From Chitinophaga caseinilytica (GTDB taxonomy: Bacteria > Bacteroidota > Bacteroidia > Chitinophagales > Chitinophagaceae), in the NCBI RefSeq assembly GCF_038396765.1, contig NZ_CP150096.1:663501-727500 (forward strand): 64,000 nucleotides of DNA, given 5' to 3'. Position numbers and translations under genes: made by a program. The notes beneath the pieces were generated by a model that ran no database searches, was not told where the DNA came from, and worked only from the letters and a program-made list of their open reading frames with translations. The stretch's first letter is position 1; the number at the start of each line of letters is the position of its first letter. Positions 34,831 to 44,047 of the stretch are shown piece after piece.

Positions 34831-35139
34831 TCAGTAAAAGTTAGCAAAGTCCTGCGATAAAACCTGCTTCTTCCAAAAATACCAAGCAGCACCGCGCGCC
34901 GAAACCCAATTATTACCAATGGCGGTTTAAGCGGTTAAATGGGCCAAAGCGCCAATCCCCTCCACCGGCGGCGCTCCTGACCGAAATGACAATCCCATCA
35001 AGACAAAAATTTACATATAAAATTGATTCTCAATATCATAAGCCCTGTCCGGCTCCAAAAAGCTTCGGATAGCATCAAAAAAGTGCTGACGGTGAATGGA
35101 TTTGTGCGGCGGATGGGCCGAAAAATGCGGCAGAACATG
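34831..35139. other. Divergent intergenic region between LytS kinase and dxs
   Basis: About 310 bp with an AT-rich centre. Frames extending dxs upstream to 35023 are open but are not conserved-looking coding sequence. No RNA gene is recognised. Confidence 0.4.
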
Positions 35140-35147
35140 TATTTTTG
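35140..35147 (+). promoter_or_regulatory. dxs: dxs -7 promoter box
   Basis: TATTTTTG matches TAnnTTTG, 22 bp before the chosen dxs ATG. No -33 partner at a good distance. Confidence 0.4.
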
Positions 35148-35169
35148 GGCATTAAACCCAAAAGGTGAT

Positions 35170-37098
35170 ATGGAAATTACGGCAGGTCAATTACTGAGCC
35201 AGATCGAGTACCCGTCCGATCTGCGGAAACTGAACAAGGAGCAACTGCACCAGGTGTGCGACGAGCTGCGCCAGTTCATCATTGACGTCGTGAGCGTTCA
35301 CGGCGGCCATTTCGGTGCCAGCCTGGGCGTGGTGGAACTCACCGTTGCGCTCCATTATGCTTACAACACGCCGTACGACCAGCTCGTGTGGGACGTGGGG
35401 CACCAGGCCTACGGCCACAAGATCCTCACCGGCCGTAAAAGCGTTTTCCATACCAACCGCAAATACAAAGGCATAGCCGGGTTCCCGAACCGCGGAGAAA
35501 GCGAATACGACACCTTCGGCGTAGGGCACTCCTCCACCTCCATCGGCGCCGCGCTCGGCATGGCCATCGCTTCCGCCAACAAAGGCGAGCACGACCGCCA
35601 GCACATCGCCGTGATCGGCGACGGCGCCATGACGGCCGGTATGGCTTTCGAAGCCCTCAACCACGCCGGCGTGTCCAATGCCAATGTGCTCATTATCCTC
35701 AACGACAACTGCATGTCCATCGATCCGAACGTGGGCGCGCTGAAAGAATACCTGACCGATATCACCACTTCCCAGACTTACAACAAGCTCCGCGACGATG
35801 TCTGGAACCTGCTCGGGAAACTGCCCATCGGCAAAAGATTTACCCGCGACATGGCCTCCAAGCTCGAAGCCAGCGTCAAAGGCATGGTAACCAAATCCAG
35901 CAACCTGTTCGAAAGCCTCAACCTCCGGTATTTCGGGCCGATCGACGGGCATAACATCACCAAACTGGTAGATACCCTGCAAGACCTGCGCAACATCCCC
36001 GGCCCCAAGCTGCTGCATGTGCGCACCGTGAAAGGGAAAGGCTACGCGCTGGCGGAAAAAGACCAGACCAAGTGGCATGCGCCCGGACTGTTCGACAAAA
36101 TCACCGGCGAGATCTTCAAAAAGGCGATCGAAACGCCGCAACCTCCCAAATACCAGGACGTATTCGGCCACACCATCATTGAACTGGCCGAAAAGAACGA
36201 TACCATCATGGGCATTACGCCCGCCATGCCTTCCGGCTCCTCCCTGAAATGGATGATGGAGAAAATGCCGCACCGCGCCATAGACGTAGGCATCTGCGAA
36301 CAGCACGCCGTAACGCTCTCCGCCGGCCTGGCCACCCAGGGCATGAAAGTGTATTGCAACATCTACTCGTCGTTCATGCAACGCGCGTACGACCAGGTGA
36401 TCCACGACGTAGCCATCCAGAACCTGCCCGTGGTGTTCTGCCTCGACAGGGCGGGGCTCGTGGGGGAAGACGGCTACACCCACCATGGCGCGTACGATAT
36501 TCCCTACATGCGCTGCATCCCGAACCTCATCGTGAGCGCGCCCATGAACGAGGAAGAGCTGCGCAACCTCATGTATACCGCCCAGTTGCCGACCACCGTC
36601 AACCCCTTCGTGATCCGCTACCCGCGCGGCGAAGGCGTGATGCCCGACTGGCGGAGGCCTTTCGCTCCCGTTAAGATCGGCACCGGCAGAAAAATACAGG
36701 ACGGCCGAGACGTAGCCATCCTTTCCTTCGGCCACCCCGGTAACTATGTAACCGAGGCCATGAAGGAACTGATGACCGACGGCCTGCAGCCTGCGCATTA
36801 CGACATGCGGTTCGTGAAACCCCTCGATACGGAGATGCTCCACGAGATCTTCCAACGCTTCGACCGGGTGATCACCGTTGAAGACGGCGCCCTGCAAGGC
36901 GGCTTCGGCAGCGCAGTGCTCGAATTCATGGTGGATAACGAATACAAGGCAGACGTGAAGCGCCTCGGCATCCCCGACCGCCTCGTAGAACATGGCAAAC
37001 CCGCCGAACTGCAACGCGAATGCGGGTACGATGCAGCCGCCATCGCATCGGCCGTCCGCGCCATGATTGGCAGCAAAATTTCCGTTCAAACCAGCTGA
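35170..37098 (+). CDS. dxs: 1-deoxy-D-xylulose-5-phosphate synthase
   Basis: Thiamine-diphosphate enzyme condensing pyruvate and glyceraldehyde-3-phosphate, the entry step of the MEP isoprenoid pathway. In 642 residues: VGHQAYGHK, GDGAMTAGMAFEALNHAG with NDN for Mg-TPP, the pyrimidine domain with catalytic-Glu region DVGICEQHAVTLSAGLA, and the C-terminal transketolase-like domain. The start MEITAGQLLSQIEYP at 35170 fits the family; the in-frame ATG at 35023 lies upstream of a promoter box. The product could feed the GGGPS-family enzyme nearby. Confidence 0.95.
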   Translation: MEITAGQLLSQIEYPSDLRKLNKEQLHQVCDELRQFIIDVVSVHGGHFGASLGVVELTVALHYAYNTPYDQLVWDVGHQAYGHKILTGRKSVFHTNRKYKGIAGFPNRGESEYDTFGVGHSSTSIGAALGMAIASANKGEHDRQHIAVIGDGAMTAGMAFEALNHAGVSNANVLIILNDNCMSIDPNVGALKEYLTDITTSQTYNKLRDDVWNLLGKLPIGKRFTRDMASKLEASVKGMVTKSSNLFESLNLRYFGPIDGHNITKLVDTLQDLRNIPGPKLLHVRTVKGKGYALAEKDQTKWHAPGLFDKITGEIFKKAIETPQPPKYQDVFGHTIIELAEKNDTIMGITPAMPSGSSLKWMMEKMPHRAIDVGICEQHAVTLSAGLATQGMKVYCNIYSSFMQRAYDQVIHDVAIQNLPVVFCLDRAGLVGEDGYTHHGAYDIPYMRCIPNLIVSAPMNEEELRNLMYTAQLPTTVNPFVIRYPRGEGVMPDWRRPFAPVKIGTGRKIQDGRDVAILSFGHPGNYVTEAMKELMTDGLQPAHYDMRFVKPLDTEMLHEIFQRFDRVITVEDGALQGGFGSAVLEFMVDNEYKADVKRLGIPDRLVEHGKPAELQRECGYDAAAIASAVRAMIGSKISVQTS

Positions 37099-37143
37099 TA
37101 AAGGCCGTCTTGGCGCCCGGAGCACCGGGCGCCGCATTGCACC

Positions 37144-38199
37144 ATGCGCGACCTCTACATATCACTTCGCATTACGCACACCATCCGCGAAACGCCGGAC
37201 ACGTACACCTACCGCTTCGAAAGCGCGGACGGGAAACCCGTGAAATACCGCGCCGGACAATTCCTCACCTTCCTCGTGGAGCTTCACGGTACGGAATACA
37301 GGCGGTCTTACTCCCTCAGCACCACGCCGGGGATCGATGATCACCTGGCCGTAACGGTCAAACGCGTGACCAACGGCGCCATTTCCCGCCACATCATCCG
37401 CCACTGGCAGGTGGGCGACGTCGTGACCTCGCTCCTGCCTTCCGGCCGGTTCGTGCTCGACAGCCAGCCCGATTCCGCGCGCGACATCCTTTTGCTGGGG
37501 GCCGGCAGCGGCATCACGCCCCTGTTTTCTCTCCTGCAGCAGGCGCTGTACGAAGAAAAGGCATCGCACGTTACGCTGATCTACAGCAACCGGAACGAGG
37601 AAAGCGCCATCTTCCGCGATCGCATACTGGCGCTGGAAACCCGCTTCCCCGAGCGGCTGACCGTAGTCTGGATCTTCAGCGACCCGGTAGACGCGGCGCC
37701 CGGCATCCGGCGGATGAACAACCTCATTCTCGAATCCATCGCGCCCAAACATTTGCGGCATCCCCGCGGATCGGCGCTTTTTTATATCTGCGGGCCGGCC
37801 GAATACATGCGCATGGCCCAGTTTACCCTCACTTTCATGGGCTTCCGGCCCGATCAGCTCCACAAGGAAAATTTTGTGGTGAATACCGACGCGAAGATCG
37901 CGCGGGTGGCCGTGCCAGAAGATACTTCCATCAAACAGGTGCGGCTCCTGCATAGCGGCGTGGAGCAGACGTTGCCCGTGCCCGGGAACGAGACCATCCT
38001 CCATGCGGCGCTCCGCCAGCATGTGGCGCTGCCATACAGTTGCAAGGGCGGCGTTTGCGGATCGTGCATCGCTACCTGCACCAGCGGAAAGGTCTGGATG
38101 TCTGTCAACGAAGTGCTGACTGAAAAAGAGCTTTCCAAAGGCATGGTCCTCACCTGCACCGGGTACGCCCAAAGCGACGACGTTACCCTCGAATGGTGA
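37144..38199 (+). CDS. Flavin and 2Fe-2S ferredoxin-type oxidoreductase (PaaE/Hmp-reductase-like)
   Basis: In the 351-residue protein an FAD-binding barrel (residues 1-100) contains RRSYSLSTTP, followed by an NAD(P)H-binding domain (105-235) with LLLGAGSGITPLFSLL and YICGPAEYMRM. A C-terminal plant-type 2Fe-2S ferredoxin (265-351) has ligands YSCKGGVCGSC and a final Cys in VLTCTGYA. It passes electrons from NAD(P)H to a partner; PaaE-type enzymes feed oxygenases, but no oxygenase is adjacent. It starts 45 bp after dxs, so may be co-transcribed. Confidence 0.9.
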   Translation: MRDLYISLRITHTIRETPDTYTYRFESADGKPVKYRAGQFLTFLVELHGTEYRRSYSLSTTPGIDDHLAVTVKRVTNGAISRHIIRHWQVGDVVTSLLPSGRFVLDSQPDSARDILLLGAGSGITPLFSLLQQALYEEKASHVTLIYSNRNEESAIFRDRILALETRFPERLTVVWIFSDPVDAAPGIRRMNNLILESIAPKHLRHPRGSALFYICGPAEYMRMAQFTLTFMGFRPDQLHKENFVVNTDAKIARVAVPEDTSIKQVRLLHSGVEQTLPVPGNETILHAALRQHVALPYSCKGGVCGSCIATCTSGKVWMSVNEVLTEKELSKGMVLTCTGYAQSDDVTLEW

Positions 38200-38279
38200 C
38201 AAGCAAGTTTGCGTACAATCCGCGCCGGGATTGAATCTTGGCTGGTATCTGTAAAATGGCTACCTTCCGTTAAATTCAT

Positions 38280-39830
38280 GTGATGCGCTTACCTGCCCTG
38301 AAAATCACGGGCATACTGGCGGCAGCCGGCCTTCTCTGGGGGATGGTATACCGGCCGCTCCGCATGTTGCTGGCGGATTGGTTTCCGGGCAGCGATGCGG
38401 GTATCATTTTGTTTTTCGTTTTCCTCGTTATTTCCTGTTCGATCGTTTTTGTGGCTGCGCGATGGATGTTCCGTTCCGCCGAATCCCTGCATGCGCCCTA
38501 TCGCCAGTTTTTCAGCGAGCATCCGGTGCCGATGTGGGTGTATGAATGGGGAAGCCTGCGGTTCCTCGCGGTGAACGATGCGGCGGTTAAAAAGTATGGT
38601 TATTCGCAGGAAGAATTTGCGTCCATGACCTTGCACGACATCCGCGATCCCGCCACCATTCCGGAATTGATGGAAGATGTAAAGCGGACCGATACCACCA
38701 TTTCCTACCGCGGCATCTGGCAGCACCGGCGTAGGAACGGGGAAACGTTTTACGTGGAGCTCCACTCCCGCCCCACCCTTTTCCAGGGCAAACAGGCGCG
38801 CATCGTCATGGCGCTGGACATCGACGCGGAAGTGCGGCAAATGATCGAAGCGAGGGATATCAGCTCGCGGTACGACCTCCTGGCCCAGGTAACACCGGAT
38901 TACGTTTATTACTACGATATCAAGCAGAACCGCATCGCCCGGAACCACGGTCCCGTCACACTTTTCGGCTACCGCGATGCAGACGTCGGCGATACGATGG
39001 AATGGTGGCAGGAAAGGGTACATCCGGAAGACCTGCCCAACGTCATGCAACATTTCGACATTACCTGCACGCTTTGCAAAGACAGGCTGGAAGCGCGGTA
39101 CCGATTCCGTTGCGCCGACGGCCATTACAAATACGTGTACGACCGCGGGTATATCATCTATAACGAACAGCGCCAGCCCATCCGCGTCATCGGCGTGATG
39201 CAGGACGTAGACGAAAGCACGCGGCAGAAACAGGAGATCGAGCTGCTGAGCCTCGTGGCGAGCCACACCGCCAACAGCGTTATCATCCTCGACGCACGGG
39301 GCCGGATTGAATGGGTGAACGAAGGTTTCCGCATCATGACCGGTTACCTGCAAGACGAAGTGAATGGCAAACTGGTGAAAGAGGTCCTGTCTGGCCCAGA
39401 CACCGATCCCGCCACGGTATTGCAGATCGAAGATCAAATGGCGCGCGCATCCGCGTTCAACATCGAAATCCTCAACTACAAAAAGAACGGCGCGCATTAC
39501 TGGGTGAAATCCGACGTTACGCCCGTACTCAACGCCCATGGCGAGTTACAGCAATACATCCTCATCCAGACAGACATTACGGAACGGCGCACGTTCATGC
39601 AGCGCCTGCAGGAAAACAACGATACGCTGCACGAAATCGCGCGGATCAATTCACACGAAATCCGCAAGCCCGTATCGTCTATCCTGGGCATCATGTCGAT
39701 GTTCGATCTCGATAAAAATGAGCCGGGCCTGAACAACAGGCTGCTGGCCATGTTGCGGGAATGCAGCACGGAACTGGACGCAATGCTGCATAAGATACAG
39801 GACAAGCTGCGCCAGACGAATCACCGGTAA
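38280..39830 (+). CDS. Membrane PAS-domain sensor with HisKA-like helix but no ATPase domain
   Basis: The 516-residue protein has two N-terminal membrane helices (about 12-28 and 42-62). PAS-type domains lie at about 72-185, 195-320 and 325-450 (VNEGFRIMTGYLQDEVNGKLV in the third, shown split in function between helix and strand). Then IARINSHEIRKPVSSILG resembles the H-box of HisKA, and the protein stops about 50 residues later with no HATPase domain. It is thus either a phosphotransfer/dimerisation module for another kinase or a truncated kinase; there is no sign of frameshift in the next 100 bp. The start may be 38283. Confidence 0.8.
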   Translation: MMRLPALKITGILAAAGLLWGMVYRPLRMLLADWFPGSDAGIILFFVFLVISCSIVFVAARWMFRSAESLHAPYRQFFSEHPVPMWVYEWGSLRFLAVNDAAVKKYGYSQEEFASMTLHDIRDPATIPELMEDVKRTDTTISYRGIWQHRRRNGETFYVELHSRPTLFQGKQARIVMALDIDAEVRQMIEARDISSRYDLLAQVTPDYVYYYDIKQNRIARNHGPVTLFGYRDADVGDTMEWWQERVHPEDLPNVMQHFDITCTLCKDRLEARYRFRCADGHYKYVYDRGYIIYNEQRQPIRVIGVMQDVDESTRQKQEIELLSLVASHTANSVIILDARGRIEWVNEGFRIMTGYLQDEVNGKLVKEVLSGPDTDPATVLQIEDQMARASAFNIEILNYKKNGAHYWVKSDVTPVLNAHGELQQYILIQTDITERRTFMQRLQENNDTLHEIARINSHEIRKPVSSILGIMSMFDLDKNEPGLNNRLLAMLRECSTELDAMLHKIQDKLRQTNHR

Positions 39831-39841
39831 TATGACGGGGT

Positions 39842-40219
39842 TTAATCGTACGATTCGAACCGGTGGAACTCACCGGCCAATTCATTGTGGAGTTTATGGA
39901 ATACCTGCATGCGGTCTTGCAGGCTGTTAATGTCGTCTACAGGCCTGTCGTGATGCACGATGGCGGGGTTGCCGTAACCCATGTGCTTGGCGGACTGCTT
40001 CAGGTCGTGGTACATTTCGTCGGCTACTTCGAGCTGCCGGATAAACTGGTTCTGGAAATGTTCGATCGCCATGGATCTTTCATTATTGGCTTGCGGCGAG
40101 GTGGCGATTTCCTGTAGTTTGCCGCGCATGGTACGTAAGCTGGAACGTACGTTATCTACTTCTTCTTTCCAGGTCGAGAACTGTGCCTGGATGTCTGTTG
40201 ACTGTGCTGGTACTTCCAT
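39842..40219 (-). CDS. Small coiled-coil protein of unknown function
   Basis: A 125-residue highly charged, mostly helical protein with no signal peptide. Heptad-like spacing appears at residues 10-45 and 55-75 (WKEEVDNVRSSLRTM; IEHFQNQFIRQLEV). No known domain. It is convergent with the PAS sensor, 11 bp between stops. Function unknown. Confidence 0.6.
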   Translation of the reverse strand: MEVPAQSTDIQAQFSTWKEEVDNVRSSLRTMRGKLQEIATSPQANNERSMAIEHFQNQFIRQLEVADEMYHDLKQSAKHMGYGNPAIVHHDRPVDDINSLQDRMQVFHKLHNELAGEFHRFESYD

Positions 40220-40345
40220 GATATATTGATTAAAGTGACAGGATGACGATTGTGCGCATCATAAGCCCTGCTTTTGTTTCAATATCCCATTCAGATCAAT
40301 CTTACGCTCAGGTCTAATTTACGGAGAATTTGGGTTCGGGGAACG

Positions 40346-40373
40346 AAAAACCCGGTGGATTTTTTCCACCGGG
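40346..40373 (-). terminator. Terminator of the first pirin gene
   Basis: Perfect stem CCCGGTGGA/TCCACCGGG with T5 on the minus strand. Confidence 0.75.
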
Positions 40374-40396
40374 CGGGTATTTTATGTGAATTCGGA

Positions 40397-41110
40397 TCAT
40401 GCGAGCATGGGCACGTCCATCAGCAGCAACTGCGCGTCTTCGGATGTTGCAACATCGAGATGGGCGTAATCTTCCACCGCAATGGCGTCGCGCGGGGACA
40501 GGGTTTCGCCGGCGGCGGTAACGGTGCCGCTGATGACGAACAGGTAAAGGCCGTTTCCTTCTTTTTTGGGGGAATAGCTGAATGCCTGCCCTTTATCGAA
40601 GTTCCCGAGCGAGAACCAGGCATCCTGGTTCATGGGGAGGCCTTCTCCCGTTCCCTCGGGCGAAACCACTACCTGCAGGCGGTTGTGCCGGTCTGCGGGG
40701 TCGAAGGTTTGCTGGTCGTACCGCGGGGCAACGTCGCGTTTTTTCGGGAAAAGCCAGATCTGGAGGAATTTCACAGGATCGGTTTTGCTGGCGTTGAACT
40801 CGGAGTGCTCCACGCCGGTGCCGGCGCTCATGATCTGGACGTCGTTATGATTGATGATCTTGTGGCGGCCCGTGTTGTCGCGGTGCTCGAGGGCGCCGCT
40901 CAGCGGGATGCTCACGATCTCCATATTATCGTGCGGATGCGCCCCGAAGCCCATGCCGCCTTTCACGGTATCGTCGTTCAGCACGCGCAGCGCGCCGAAA
41001 TGGATGCGATCTGGATTATAGTACCCGGCGAAGCTGAAAGTGTGGCTGGATTGCAGCCAGCCGTGATTGGCGAAGCCGCGGGAATCTGCACGGTGGATGG
41101 TCGTTTTCAT
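40397..41110 (-). CDS. Pirin family protein (YhhW-like)
   Basis: The 237-residue bicupin starts MKTTIHRADSRGFANHGWLQ. The metal ligands of the N-terminal cupin are visible in FGAHPHDNMEIVSIP and GTGVEHSEFNAS (H, H, H, E). YhhW-type pirins have quercetin 2,3-dioxygenase activity or act as redox sensors. The start at 41110 is chosen over 41167 because the fold begins at the MKTTIHRA segment. First of two pirins in a redox-stress cluster; it has its own terminator. Confidence 0.9.
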   Translation of the reverse strand: MKTTIHRADSRGFANHGWLQSSHTFSFAGYYNPDRIHFGALRVLNDDTVKGGMGFGAHPHDNMEIVSIPLSGALEHRDNTGRHKIINHNDVQIMSAGTGVEHSEFNASKTDPVKFLQIWLFPKKRDVAPRYDQQTFDPADRHNRLQVVVSPEGTGEGLPMNQDAWFSLGNFDKGQAFSYSPKKEGNGLYLFVISGTVTAAGETLSPRDAIAVEDYAHLDVATSEDAQLLLMDVPMLA

Positions 41111-41207
41111 ATCTTGATTCTCCTTTTTTCTTTCCACAAATTTCCGAAAAAACATGCTCCGCAGCAATGGACGAGATGGCGCAAAAGGTGGACTATTTTT
41201 CCCGGAA

Positions 41208-41246
41208 AAGAAAGCCGGGCGCAGTTTTCACAACCACGCCCGGCTA
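41208..41246 (-). terminator. Terminator of the OsmC-family gene
   Basis: Perfect 8-bp stem GCCGGGCG/CGCCCGGC, T-rich on the minus strand. Confidence 0.65.
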
Positions 41247-41270
41247 TTCGGCAAGATGTAACGGAAACGC

Positions 41271-41681
41271 TTATACGAGTTTCGCTTCCATCGTGATGTT
41301 GGTGTTGAGCAGTTTGGAAATCGGGCAGTTCGCTTTTGCGTCTTCCGCGAATTCCTGGAACTTGGCTTCGTCCAGGCCGGGCACGCTCGCCGTTACGGTG
41401 AGGTGGATGCCGGGGATGGCGCCGCCTTCGAAGGTTACGGCCGCTTTGGTGTCGATGTTGCCGGGGGTGAAACCTGCGCCGGAGATCACGAAGCTGAGCT
41501 TCATGGTGAAGCAGCCTGCATGCGCGGCGGCGATCAGTTCTTCGGGGTTGGTACCGATACCGGATTCAAAACGGCTGAGGTAGGAATATTGGGTATCTTT
41601 CAGCACGCCGGAGTCGGTAGATACGGTGCCATTGCCTTCTTTACCAGTGCCTTTCCAGTTTGCGGTTGCGGATCTTTTCAT
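41271..41681 (-). CDS. osmC: OsmC-family peroxiredoxin
   Basis: A 136-residue thiol peroxidase for organic hydroperoxides. The peroxidatic Cys is in AAAHAGCFTMKLS and the resolving Cys in DAKANCPISKLL. SRFESGIGTNPEELIA supplies the conserved Glu. The length matches the family. It lies between a pirin and a nitroreductase, each with its own terminator, in a cluster directed at electrophile and peroxide stress. Confidence 0.9.
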   Translation of the reverse strand: MKRSATANWKGTGKEGNGTVSTDSGVLKDTQYSYLSRFESGIGTNPEELIAAAHAGCFTMKLSFVISGAGFTPGNIDTKAAVTFEGGAIPGIHLTVTASVPGLDEAKFQEFAEDAKANCPISKLLNTNITMEAKLV

Positions 41682-41742
41682 TTTGATGAGTTTATTTAGG
41701 GTGAAATGTTTCGCCAGGGAATAAAATTAAGGAATCCAGATT

Positions 41743-41774
41743 AAAAAAACCGGGCGAATTGCTCCGCCCGGTTT
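41743..41774 (-). terminator. Terminator of the pirin-yceI-nitroreductase unit
   Basis: Perfect 8-bp stem ACCGGGCG/CGCCCGGT with T7 on the minus strand. Confidence 0.8.
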
Positions 41775-41800
41775 ACCTAAACCCCCAAACAACCTGTATG

Positions 41801-42430
41801 TTACACTAATTCCACGAAATCTTCCAGGGGCTTTCTCACTTTCTTCGCATGCTGCATACCGTCTTCTTCCGCGCGGAATCCAATCGCCGCTACTACTACC
41901 GTCCGCAGGTTCTTTCCTTTCAGTCCTAATATCTCATCGTATGCAGCCGCATCGAACCCTTCCATGGGGCAGGCGTCTATGCCTTCTACCGCACTGGCCG
42001 TCAGCAGGGTGCCCAGGGCCAGGTAGGCCTGTTTGGACGTCCATACCGCGGCGGCATCTTCACTTAGGCGGCTCACCGTGCCCTTCATGACATTTTCAAA
42101 TCCTTCCAGTTCGTTCCGCTGCAGATTCCGGGCGCCCGCAATGCGATCAATGTAGTTGTTCACATGTGCATCCTTCAGCTCGTCGTACCGCGCAAAGATC
42201 ACGAGGTGCGATGCGTCCGTTATCTGCGGCTGGTTCCAGGATACGGCTTTCAGCGCTTCCCGCACCGCGGGGTCTTTCACCACAATTACCTTGTAAGGTT
42301 GCAGGCCGTAGCTGGATGCAGACAGCCGGGTAGCCTCAAGGACCCTCTCCAACTGCGCTTCATTCAATTTCTTCGTAGGATCGAACTTTTTAACGGCATA
42401 ACGCCAGTTCAGTTTCTCGAGGATATCCAT
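41801..42430 (-). CDS. Nitroreductase-family NAD(P)H oxidoreductase (NfsB-like)
   Basis: A 209-residue FMN-dependent homodimer type. RYAVKKFDPTKKLN binds the FMN phosphate, RLSASSYGLQPYKVIVV the flavin, and GIDACPMEGFD with VVVAAIGFRAEED closes the site. It reduces nitroaromatics, quinones or other electrophiles; the native substrate is unknown. It starts 22 bp after yceI and ends before a strong terminator. Confidence 0.9.
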   Translation of the reverse strand: MDILEKLNWRYAVKKFDPTKKLNEAQLERVLEATRLSASSYGLQPYKVIVVKDPAVREALKAVSWNQPQITDASHLVIFARYDELKDAHVNNYIDRIAGARNLQRNELEGFENVMKGTVSRLSEDAAAVWTSKQAYLALGTLLTASAVEGIDACPMEGFDAAAYDEILGLKGKNLRTVVVAAIGFRAEEDGMQHAKKVRKPLEDFVELV

Positions 42431-42452
42431 CGTCAGTTCCTTTATATTTTAA

Positions 42453-42980
42453 TTATGCTTGTTTGATGATTTGCACCGCAGCGATCAGGCGAACTTCGTC
42501 GCTCACCACCAGGCCACCGGCTTCTGTAGTAGCCGACCAGGACAGGCCGAAATCTTTACGGTTGATTTTGCCGGTCAGCTCGAAACCTGCTTTGGTCTGG
42601 CCATACGGGTCGATCGTGATGCCGGAATATTCTACGTTCAGGGCCACCGGTTTGGTAACGCCACGGATGCTCAGGTCGCCTTTCAGGACGAAGGAGTCCG
42701 CATCGATTTTTTCAACGCCGGTAGACGTGAAGGTCAGTTTCGGATGATTGGGCGCATCGAAGAAATCGGGGCTCTTCAGGTGCTCGTCGCGCTGCGAATT
42801 CTTGGTGCTGATGCTGTTCACATCGGCTTCGAAGCTGATGGTAGCATCGGTAAAGTCGTCTTTGGTAGCGGTCACCGTACCGTCGAACTGTGCGAAGTGG
42901 CCGGTTACGTTGGTGATCATGAGGTGTTTTACTTTGAATTCAACTTCGCTGTGCGCGGGGTCAATTTTCCAGGTTGCCAT
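42453..42980 (-). CDS. YceI-family lipid-binding protein, cytoplasmic form
   Basis: A 175-residue beta-barrel starting MATWKIDPAHSEVEFKVKHL. No signal peptide, unlike E. coli YceI. DADSFVLKGDLSIRGVTKPV and INRKDFGLSW are typical of the family, which binds isoprenoid or amphiphilic ligands. It is probably co-transcribed with the upstream pirin (55 bp) and the downstream nitroreductase (22 bp). Confidence 0.9.
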   Translation of the reverse strand: MATWKIDPAHSEVEFKVKHLMITNVTGHFAQFDGTVTATKDDFTDATISFEADVNSISTKNSQRDEHLKSPDFFDAPNHPKLTFTSTGVEKIDADSFVLKGDLSIRGVTKPVALNVEYSGITIDPYGQTKAGFELTGKINRKDFGLSWSATTEAGGLVVSDEVRLIAAVQIIKQA

Positions 42981-43035
42981 TGTGTGTAAGTTTTTAAGTT
43001 GTTGATGAATGATAAGTTCGGTTTAGAAATTGTTG

Positions 43036-43914
43036 TTAGTTCAGCCGGCCCATTTTGCCGTTGTTATAATCGTCGATCGCAGTGATAATTTCTTCCTTGT
43101 TGTTCATGACGAACGGACCGTAAGCGAAGATGGATTCGCGGATGGGCTCGCCGTTCAAAACGAGCAGCGTGGCGTCTTCTTCCGCTTTTACGGTGATCGT
43201 TTCCCCGGCCTGTTCGAATACCGCGACCTCTACCGCTTTGGCGGCATGCGTTCCGTTGATGGTTACCGCACCTTTCAGGACTACGATGCCGGTATTAAAA
43301 CCGTCGGGCAGTGTGAGGGTGGTTTCCGTTCCGGCGGTGAGCCGTATATCGAACAAGTTGATGGGCGTAAAGGTTTTTGCGGGACCGTTAACGCTGTCTA
43401 AATTCCCTGCGATGACGCGGGCGTAGCTGCCGTTGCCGAGGTCTGCCACGGGGATATCGGCGTTTAAGATCGACTGGTACCCGGGTTTATCCATTTTATG
43501 GGCTTTGGGCAGGTTTACCCAGAGCTGCGCCATTTCGAGGATGCCGCCGTTGCGGGTAAATTCACTTTCGTGCTTTTCTTCATGGACGATGCCCGAAGCG
43601 GCGGTCATCCATTGCACATCGCCGGGGCCGATTTTGCCGCTGTTGCCGCCGGAGTCCCGGTGCTGGAGGGCGCCCTGGTAGGCGATGGTCACGGTTTCGA
43701 ACCCCCTGTGCGGGTGCTCTTCCACGCCGCGCGGCGTTTCCGAAGGCGCGAAGTAGTGAGGGGCCGCATAATCCAGCAGGAAAAACGGGCTCAACTGCTT
43801 GCCGATCATCTTGTTGCCGCCGGGGAAAAGGTTCTGGACCTTAAACCCGTCGCCAACCATGTGCGGCTGCGCGCCTTGATAAACATGTGCTACTTGCTTG
43901 GTGGTGTGTGTCAT
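43036..43914 (-). CDS. Pirin family protein (second copy)
   Basis: The 292-residue bicupin has N-terminal metal ligands in EEHPHRGFETVTIAY and GIVHEEKHES. Unlike the first pirin it has the longer C-terminal Pirin_C domain (about 175-290: ITVKAEEDATLLVLNGEPI). The start MTHTTKQVAHV at 43914 has a good Shine-Dalgarno (AAAGGAGGC). It is the first gene of pirin-yceI-nitroreductase. An operator-like inverted repeat overlaps its promoter. Confidence 0.92.
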   Translation of the reverse strand: MTHTTKQVAHVYQGAQPHMVGDGFKVQNLFPGGNKMIGKQLSPFFLLDYAAPHYFAPSETPRGVEEHPHRGFETVTIAYQGALQHRDSGGNSGKIGPGDVQWMTAASGIVHEEKHESEFTRNGGILEMAQLWVNLPKAHKMDKPGYQSILNADIPVADLGNGSYARVIAGNLDSVNGPAKTFTPINLFDIRLTAGTETTLTLPDGFNTGIVVLKGAVTINGTHAAKAVEVAVFEQAGETITVKAEEDATLLVLNGEPIRESIFAYGPFVMNNKEEIITAIDDYNNGKMGRLN

Positions 43915-43931
43915 ATTGCCTCCTTTAAAAG

Positions 43932-43958
43932 ACAACACAAAATTACATGTTGTAACAT
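43932..43958 (-). promoter_or_regulatory. Pirin operon promoter box with overlapping inverted repeats
   Basis: TAATTTTG (minus strand, 43938-43945) is an exact -7 box. Immediately upstream is ATGTT-GT-AACAT (43947-43958). A second inverted repeat, ACAACA/TGTTGT (43932-43937 with 43948-43953), spans the box. A repressor site is likely; the adjacent AraC regulator is a candidate. Confidence 0.5.
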
Positions 43959-44047
43959 CTATTTGAAATGGATAGAATGATGTAATCGGTGGACTTTTTT
44001 CGACCGGATCACATCTACATAACAATCAACACTTTACGAAAAAAGGA

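Noticed and set aside
35191..37137. 648-residue minus-strand open frame
   Set aside because: Shadow of dxs; its sequence is His/Gly/Val-rich with no family resemblance.
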